From NCBI GenBank assembly GCA_014284505.1, contig JAAFYY010000001.1, forward strand, positions 6,311,845-6,375,844: a stretch of 64,000 nucleotides of DNA, read 5' to 3'. This DNA comes from Streptacidiphilus sp. 4-A2. Its GTDB lineage: Bacteria > Actinomycetota > Actinomycetes > Streptomycetales > Streptomycetaceae. This document shows positions 58,927 through 64,000 of the stretch, in pieces. The notes beneath the pieces were generated by a model. It ran no database searches. It saw only the letters and a list, made by a program, of their open reading frames with translations, and was not told the origin of the DNA. Numbering within the stretch: position 1 is the first letter of the stretch; every line of letters starts with the position of its first letter. The position numbers were made by a program, and so were the translations under genes.

Positions 58927-59637
58927 ATGAACCGCATCACCGACCGAGCCGCCACGAAGTCCGGGGTCACCCGGACGGCCGCCCTGGCGATCACTGCTGC
59001 GGTCGCCACGCTCGCGCTCTCGGCCTGCTCCTCCAGCGCCGGCACCTCGTCCGCTTCGCCGTCGGGCAACGGCGCCGGCACCTCGGCCTCGACGGGCTCC
59101 TCCGCCGGTACCGGCGGTTCGGGCAGCAGCGGTTCGGGCAGCAGCACGTCCGGCAGCGGCGGCTCGGGCACCACCACGGGCACCACCACCTCGTCCAGCT
59201 CCGGGGGCGGCACGGCCTCGGGCACCGCCGGGTGCGCGACCTCGCAGCTGTCGGTCGTCCAGCAGAACCCGAGCGTGGGCGCCGGGCAGTACTACTCGAC
59301 CCTGGTCTTCACCAACACCTCCAACAGCAGCTGCACCATGTCCGGCTACCCGGTGTCTCGTATGTCGTCGCCAACGGTGTCCAGTCCGGCAACCCCGCGA
59401 CCCGCGCGGGCGGGAGCACGGCCACCGTCACCCTCGCCCCGGGCGGCAAGGCCCGCGCCACGCTGCACGACAGCGACGGCATCTCGGCTACAGCCCGCAG
59501 CAGTGCCAGCTCACCCGGCGCAGGGCCTGCGGATCTACCCGCCGAACCAGAAGGCCGCCCTCTTCGTGCCCTGGAAGACCTCCCACTGCGCCGGCCTGAG
59601 CATCCACCCGCTGACCATCGGCCCGATCACGCAGTGA
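58927..59637 (+). CDS. DUF4232-family lipoprotein (frameshifted)
   Basis: MNRITDRAATKSGVTRTAAL leads into AITAAVATLALSAC, a lipobox-bearing signal peptide. A 55-residue linker of Gly, Ser and Thr follows (SGSGSSTSGSGGSGTTTG type). The folded domain begins CATSQLSVVQQNPSVGAGQY and continues YSTLVFTNTSNSSCTMSGYP, then after a frame change VVANGVQSGNPATRAGGSTA and TVTLAPGGKARATLHDS. After another it continues QGLRIYPPNQKAALFVPWKT and SHCAGLSIHPLTIGPIT. This is DUF4232, an exported beta-sandwich of unknown function. ATG 58927 follows GGAGAA. Confidence 0.82.
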   Translation: MNRITDRAATKSGVTRTAALAITAAVATLALSACSSSAGTSSASPSGNGAGTSASTGSSAGTGGSGSSGSGSSTSGSGGSGTTTGTTTSSSSGGGTASGTAGCATSQLSVVQQNPSVGAGQYYSTLVFTNTSNSSCTMSGYPVSRMSSPTVSSPATPRPARAGARPPSPSPRAARPAPRCTTATASRLQPAAVPAHPAQGLRIYPPNQKAALFVPWKTSHCAGLSIHPLTIGPITQ

Positions 59638-59679
59638 ACCCGGCCGGCGATCCGGCCGCCCCGGCCGGGCCCCGGGATC

Positions 59680-60060
59680 ACCCGCTCCGCAGGATCTCCG
59701 CGATCGTCAGCCGCCCCGCCGACCAGGCCGGCTGAGCATTCCCAGGTCGCGACGGCGCTCGCGGGCGTTCAGCAGCACAGTGCTGAACACCCGGAGCGCC
59801 GCGGCCGTTTCCAGCAGCAGGCTGAGCACCGAGGGAGGTGCTCCCCGAGCGCCAGGCCGTACCGGCCCGGGAACACCGCCCCACCACCATCGTGCCGGGC
59901 CCGTTCGCCCAGTGGCCCCCGGCCGCCGTCGCCCCGGCCGCCGCCCCGCCCGCGCGGAACCAGCAGTGGAAGCTGTCGTTGTCGCCCACCAGCTGGAGCG
60001 GGACCGGTGCCGCGGCAGTCGCCTCGCTCGCGCCGGCAGGGAGCCCGGCTTCGTCCGGAT
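59680..60060 (-). pseudogene. Decayed fragment, possibly the C-terminus of an FtsX-like ABC permease
   Basis: Three minus-strand frames contribute LVGDNDSFHCWFRAGG, then FPGRYGLALGEHLP, then LLLETAAALRVFSTVLLNAR followed by RERRRDLGML. The last segment resembles the membrane helix and cytoplasmic loop of FtsX permeases (VLLNxRERRRELGxLK). No start codon, no full transmembrane set and at least two frame breaks are seen. It may be a pseudogene or chance similarity. Confidence 0.25.
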
Positions 60061-60082
60061 CTGCTGATCCGTGAGCTTCCAC

Positions 60083-60114
60083 GCGACCCCTGGCCGGGCC
60101 CGGCCAGGGGTCGC
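60083..60114. terminator. 32-bp perfect palindrome
   Basis: GCGACCCCTGGCCGGG is followed immediately by its exact complement, with no loop in the written form. It is probably a bidirectional terminator upstream of the asparagine-synthetase-like operon. Confidence 0.6.
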
Positions 60115-60367
60115 ACGCACAGCGCACCGCCGACCGGCTGCGGACAGCGGGTCAGCGGGGTGGGGCCACCGCCGCAGGCGAGTCCCCCGGCCGCGCGAGC
60201 AGCCGTGCCCTCCCCGGTCAGGACCCGAAGCCCTCCCCGACGTCCCTTCCGGGCGGGCGGGAAGCGAGGCATGGGCGGGACAGCCGGCTCAGGTGGCCGG
60301 GACAGCGGGCGGGAGACCGTGGAGGCATCGAAAACGGGTGACCACCTCACGGAAGGCATCAGCCACC

Positions 60368-62225
60368 ATGTGCAGAATCCACGGTCATTTCGACGCCGAC
60401 ACCTCCCCGCACGAGCTGCGCGCCGGGCGCACTCCAGCGGCACGGCGGCCCGGACGACAGCCGGGTCGCGTCCGGGCCCCGCTGGGGGCTCGGCAGCCAG
60501 CGTCTGGCGATCACCGACCCCGACGGCGGACAGCAGCCCTACGACCTGGGCGGCGGCCGGATCCGGGCCGTCTTCAACGGCGAGATCTACAACCACGCGG
60601 AACTGCGCACCCGGCTGGAGGGACGCGGCCACCACTTCGCGGACCGGTGCGACGGCGCGGTGCTCCCCGCTCTGTACGAGACCTACGGGGCGGCCTTCGC
60701 CGAGCAGCTGGACGGCATGTTCGCGGTCGCGCTGGTCGACCTCCGAGGGGAGCCGACCATGGTGCTGGCCACGGACGACGCCGGGATGAAGCCGATCTAC
60801 TACCGCTGGGACGGCAAGCGGCTGTACTTCGCCTCCGAGCTGCCGGCGCTGCTGGCACTGCTCGGGCTGGGGAAGACCAAGCCGGAGCTGTGGGAGCCGG
60901 CCCTGGACAGCTATCTCGCGACCAAGACCCCTTCGGTGAGGAGACCTTCTTCGGGGGTGCGGGTACTGCCGCCCGGCACCACCGCGCTGTGCTCGCGCAG
61001 CGGCCTGCGGCTGCACCGGCGCGAGCGTACGGTCGCCGAGGCCGGCTCGCCGGCGGGTGGCGCGGAGCCCGCGCTGCGGGTGCGGGAGACGCTGACGGAC
61101 GAGGTGCGCCGGCTGCTGAGCGCGGACGCCGAGGTGTGCGCGATCACCAGCGGCGGTCTCGACTCCAGCCTGGTGACCGCGCTGATGGCCCGGGAGAAGG
61201 CGGATCTGCACTCGTTCAACATCGCCTACACCGGCAAGTGGCCGCACGACGAGCGGCACTTCGCCCGCGCCGTGGCGGAGCGCGCGGGCACCGTGCACCA
61301 CCAGGTGGAGCTGGACATCGCGGACATCCCCGACCTGCTGCCGCCGGTGGCCTGGCATCTGGGCCAGCCCAACGCCGACCCGATCACGCTCAGCACCTAC
61401 GCGCTGTTCGAGGCCGTGCACCGGGCCGGATTCAAGGTGGCCCTGACCGGGGACGCGGCGGACGAGGTGTTCGCCGGGTACGGGCGGGTGCACAAGGCCG
61501 CCGCCGCGCCGGGGCCGTGGATCCCGGCCTATGTGGACGCCCTGGCCGCGATCCCCAAGGACGCCCGGGAGCGCCTCTACAGCCGGGAGTACCGGGCGTT
61601 CATCGCGCAGCGGGGCAGCGCCTCGGACGCGATCGCCGAGCGGCTGCGCGCGGACTCCGCGGAACGGCCGCGGCTGGATGTGCTCACCGACTTCGAGACC
61701 GAGGTCCGGCTGCCCGCGTACCACCTGCGGCGCGTCGACCACCTGAGCATGGCGCACGCGGTGGAGGTACGCCTGCCTTTCTGCCAGCGGTCGGTGAGCG
61801 GGCTGGCCCGCGCGCTGCCCGCCGAGCAGCGGCTGCGGGACGGGCGGGGCAAGGTCGCGCTGTACGACGCGGCGCGCGGGCTGCTGCCGCGCAGTGTGCT
61901 GGAGCGGCCCAAGCAGCCGTTCACGCTGCCGATCACGGCGATGCTCGCGGCAGGGACCCCGCTGGCGGCGTACGCGCAGGAGGTGCTGTCGCCCGCACGG
62001 CTGCGGGCCGGCGGGCTGCTCGACCCGAACGCCGTCTACCGGCTGCTGGCCGCACAGCGGGCGCGCCCGTCCGACTGCCTGGCCCTGGCCGTCTGGGCGC
62101 TGCTGATGTTCGAGCTGTGGCGTGAGGAATTCGCGGTGGCGCGCAGCGGCGCGCGCACCGGTGCGACCGAGGTGACCGGTACGACCGAACCGCAGGAGCG
62201 GATCCTGATGGAGGTGGCGTCATGA
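60368..62225 (+). CDS. Asparagine-synthetase-like glutamine amidotransferase (frameshifted)
   Basis: ATG 60368 gives MCRIHGHFDADTSPHELR. Cys directly after Met is the class II glutaminase nucleophile. Frame changes near 60430, 60660 and 60940 lie in the glutaminase half (GLGSQRLAITDPDGGQQPYD, VFNGEIYNHAELRTRLEGRG, GDAADEVFAGYGRV further on). The synthetase half is intact: VCAITSGGLDSSLVTALMAR is the ATP pyrophosphatase loop, and the C-terminus contains YHLRRVDHLSMAHAVEVRLP. About 615 residues. It forms an amide on an unknown carboxylate by adenylation. A tailoring role is likely because it is coupled (ATGA) to a PrpF-like gene and a dihydroorotase-like gene instead of amino-acid genes. Confidence 0.82.
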
Positions 62226-63253
62226 CGACCATGGTGCGGAGCGGCTTCGGGCTGCTCGCGCGGGCTGCGGGAGCGCCCGGCCCCACGCTGGTGCTGGACC
62301 TGAACGCCCTGCCCGCGGACGAGACGGAACTGGAGGCGGTGCTCACCCGGATCCGGCGCCGGCTGCGCGAGTACCAGGGCTTCGAGGGACGGCGCGCCCG
62401 GCGCCCAGGAGGTCCTCAAGTGGGCGCTGATCGCGCCCTCCGCCCACCCGCTGTTCGACCTGGACTACCGCTTCGTCCAGGCCATGCCGGACGCGGTGGA
62501 CCACTTCGACACGACCGGCAACTGCGGGCACTCGCTGCTCGCGGCCGTCACCGCGGCGGCGGACGCCGGCTGGCTGCCCGCGCTGCGCCCGGGCGACCGG
62601 ATCCGCGCGCGGGTGCTCAACAACGGCGACCAGGTGGTCTGCCAGGTGGACGAGACGGCGCACGGGCTGGTCGACGGGCATGCGGTCTTCACCGCGCACT
62701 TCGTGGCACCGCCCGGTACCGCGCTGGGCAAGCTGCTGCGTGACGGAGGGCGGGTGGTGCGGATGGCCAACCCCTATCTGTTCGTCGACGCGGCCAAACT
62801 GGGCGTGCGCGGCAGCGAGGAGCTGTTCCGGGGCGAACCCCAGGATCTCTACGCGACCCTGGAAGGCATGCGCCGGGAGCAGGCGGCCCGGCTGGGCTGG
62901 CGGCTGGACGGGGCGTTCCCGAAGGTCGCCGCCGTGGTGCCGGTGGCGCCGGGCCGGCTGGCGGTGCGGGCGCTGACGGTCGGCGGCTGGCATCCCGGGC
63001 TGGCGCTGACCGGCGCGGTGTGCCTGGCGGCGGCGTCCGCGCTGGAGGGCACCGTCCCGTACCGGCTGCTGCGGGCGCACGGCGAGCCACCCACCCCCGC
63101 AGCGTGCTGATTGACACACCGTCAGGCCGGGTGACGGCCGCCTACGCGGCGACCGGCTCGGGCCCGGACGACGAACTGCTGTGGGTCAGCGTGGGCGGCA
63201 AGGAGGCCCGGGTGCTCGGGCAGGTGGAACTGGAGGCCGACGATGTCCGCTGA
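62222..63253 (+). CDS. PrpF/DapF-fold isomerase-like protein (frameshifted)
   Basis: MTTMVRSGFGLLARAAGAPG leads to TLVLDLNALPADETELEAVL, then after a frame change near 62400 VLKWALIAPSAHPLFDLDYR and FVQAMPDAVDHFDTTGNCGH. The last motif is the GNCG cysteine loop of diaminopimelate-epimerase-fold isomerases such as PrpF. Later motifs: VVRMANPYLFVDAAKLGVRG, LTVGGWHPGLALTGAVCLAA and, after a second change near 63090, VLIDTPSGRVTAAYAATGSG. Length about 340 residues. PrpF isomerises methylaconitate double bonds. Here the substrate is unknown. The end overlaps the following gene by 11 bases. Confidence 0.68.
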
Positions 63254-64000
63254 CCGGAAGCCCGTCGAGCCCGGCTGCGACCAGCTCGCGGCGGCCGACC
63301 GGCAGCGATACGCGCTGGTGGTGCACGACGTACGGCTGGTCACCGCCGAAGGAGTGGTGCCGGGCGGGGTCGCGGTCGCGGACGGGCGGATCGCCCGGCT
63401 CCTCGGGCCGGGCGAGCGCCCTCCCGCCGCCCGGACCCTGGACGGCGGCGGACGCTACCTGCTGCCCGGCCTGATCGACTCCCATGTGCACTTCCGCACA
63501 CCGGGGTTGACCCACAAGGAGGACTGGGCGCATGCGAGCAGGGCCGCCGTCGCCGGGGTGACCACGGTCATCGACATGCCGAACACCGTGCCGCCGCTGC
63601 TGACGCCCCAGGACGCCCACCGCAAGGCGGCGTTGATCACCGGGCGGTCGCTGGTGGACTTCCGGTTCCATATGGGCGTGGCCGGTGACGATCCGTCACC
63701 TCTGCTGGAGACCGGGCCGCGTGAGGCGACCAGCGTGAAGGTGTTCCTTGCCGGGCACCACACCGCGCCGCACGTGGTGCGCGAACCGGCCGCGCTGGAG
63801 CGGGTGTTCCGCACGGCGGCCCAGGCCGGCCTGCGGCTGCTGCTGCACGCGGAGGACGACAGTGTCTTCGCCCTGCTCGACCGCTGGCGCGGAGCCCCCA
63901 CGGAATACGGGGAGTACGAGCGGCACCGCCCGCGCAGCGGAGCGATCTCGGCCGTGGCACGGGTGCTGGAGCTGGTCCAGCGGCACGGGACCGCGGTGCA
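63243..64000 (+). CDS. Dihydroorotase-like amidohydrolase (runs off the window)
   Basis: The ATG at 63243 overlaps the PrpF-like stop. The visible 252 residues include LVTAEGVVPGGVAVADGRIA, YLLPGLIDSHVHFRTPGLTH (HxH metal ligands), VTTVIDMPNTVPPLLTPQDA, REATSVKVFLAGHHTAPHVV (position of the carboxylated Lys) and GLRLLLHAEDDSVFALLDRW (metal His). These are the cyclic amidohydrolase hallmarks of dihydroorotase, allantoinase and hydantoinase. A housekeeping pyrC normally sits with pyr genes, so here it probably opens or closes a cyclic imide or amide in the same pathway as the amidotransferase. Frame intact. Confidence 0.85.
   Translation, partial: MSADRKPVEPGCDQLAAADRQRYALVVHDVRLVTAEGVVPGGVAVADGRIARLLGPGERPPAARTLDGGGRYLLPGLIDSHVHFRTPGLTHKEDWAHASRAAVAGVTTVIDMPNTVPPLLTPQDAHRKAALITGRSLVDFRFHMGVAGDDPSPLLETGPREATSVKVFLAGHHTAPHVVREPAALERVFRTAAQAGLRLLLHAEDDSVFALLDRWRGAPTEYGEYERHRPRSGAISAVARVLELVQRHGTAV

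Overview
High-GC actinobacterial chromosome, most likely Streptomyces or a close relative (Kitasatospora, Streptacidiphilus). The evidence is GC-rich third codon positions, GTG starts, and families typical of the group: DUF5997, DUF6882, DUF4232, SARP/NB-ARC/TPR and MmyB-type regulators. A technical point affects everything below: nearly every long gene is broken by one-base or few-base frameshifts, often a missing base in a short C or G run, and the correct protein continues in another frame. I read these mainly as sequencing or assembly indels, and I annotate through them wherever the joined frames give one coherent protein.

1-5.4 kb: MBL-fold hydrolase (partial), SMP-30-like propeller, XRE/MmyB regulator and divergent SRPBCC protein, then a scar of mobile DNA. 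The scar holds the 3' half of a tRNA-Ser gene, a SUKH gene, a YefM-YoeB pair and the start of an IS21-type transposase. 5.4-10.6 kb: a large secreted propeller/Ig-like protein, a patch of gene fragments (NUDIX, kinase P-loop, RelE, antitoxin tail, secreted-protein tail) and a Phd/VapC pair. 10.8-16.4 kb: RibD-like reductase, a TIR protein divergent from a two-helix membrane protein, and a SARP-NB-ARC-TPR regulator with four 16-bp repeats upstream. 17-24 kb: Tat-exported multicopper oxidase, DUF5997 and LysR-substrate-domain pair, a PIN/antitoxin pair, and a GntR-ABC operon with a clear operator. 24-31 kb: unknown and secreted proteins, FAD oxidoreductase, and a LysR gene divergent from a quinone oxidoreductase.

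31.6-48.9 kb is a biosynthetic operon read leftward: MFS exporter, one very large NRPS-PKS (formyltransferase, partial C, A, embedded MT, PCP, KS, AT, DH, ER, KR, ACP, reductase), a possible Fe/2-oxoglutarate oxygenase, an alpha/beta hydrolase and a thiolase. The A-domain code reads as glycine-like, so the simplest predicted intermediate is an N-formyl-N-methylglycyl unit extended by one malonate, reduced, and released as an aldehyde or alcohol.

49.3-56.2 kb: a DUF6882 gene, then a three-gene operon encoding a caspase-like protease fused to an Hsp90/GHKL-type ATPase (about 1,640 residues), a zinc-ribbon protein and a multi-pass membrane protein. This looks like an NTP-dependent biological-conflict (defence or suicide) system. 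56.2-60.1 kb: DUF4190 protein, a histidine kinase/response regulator pair, a DUF4232 lipoprotein and a decayed stretch. 60.4-64 kb: a coupled operon of an asparagine-synthetase-like amidotransferase, a PrpF/DapF-fold protein and a dihydroorotase-like amidohydrolase that runs off the window, probably the start of a second small-molecule pathway.
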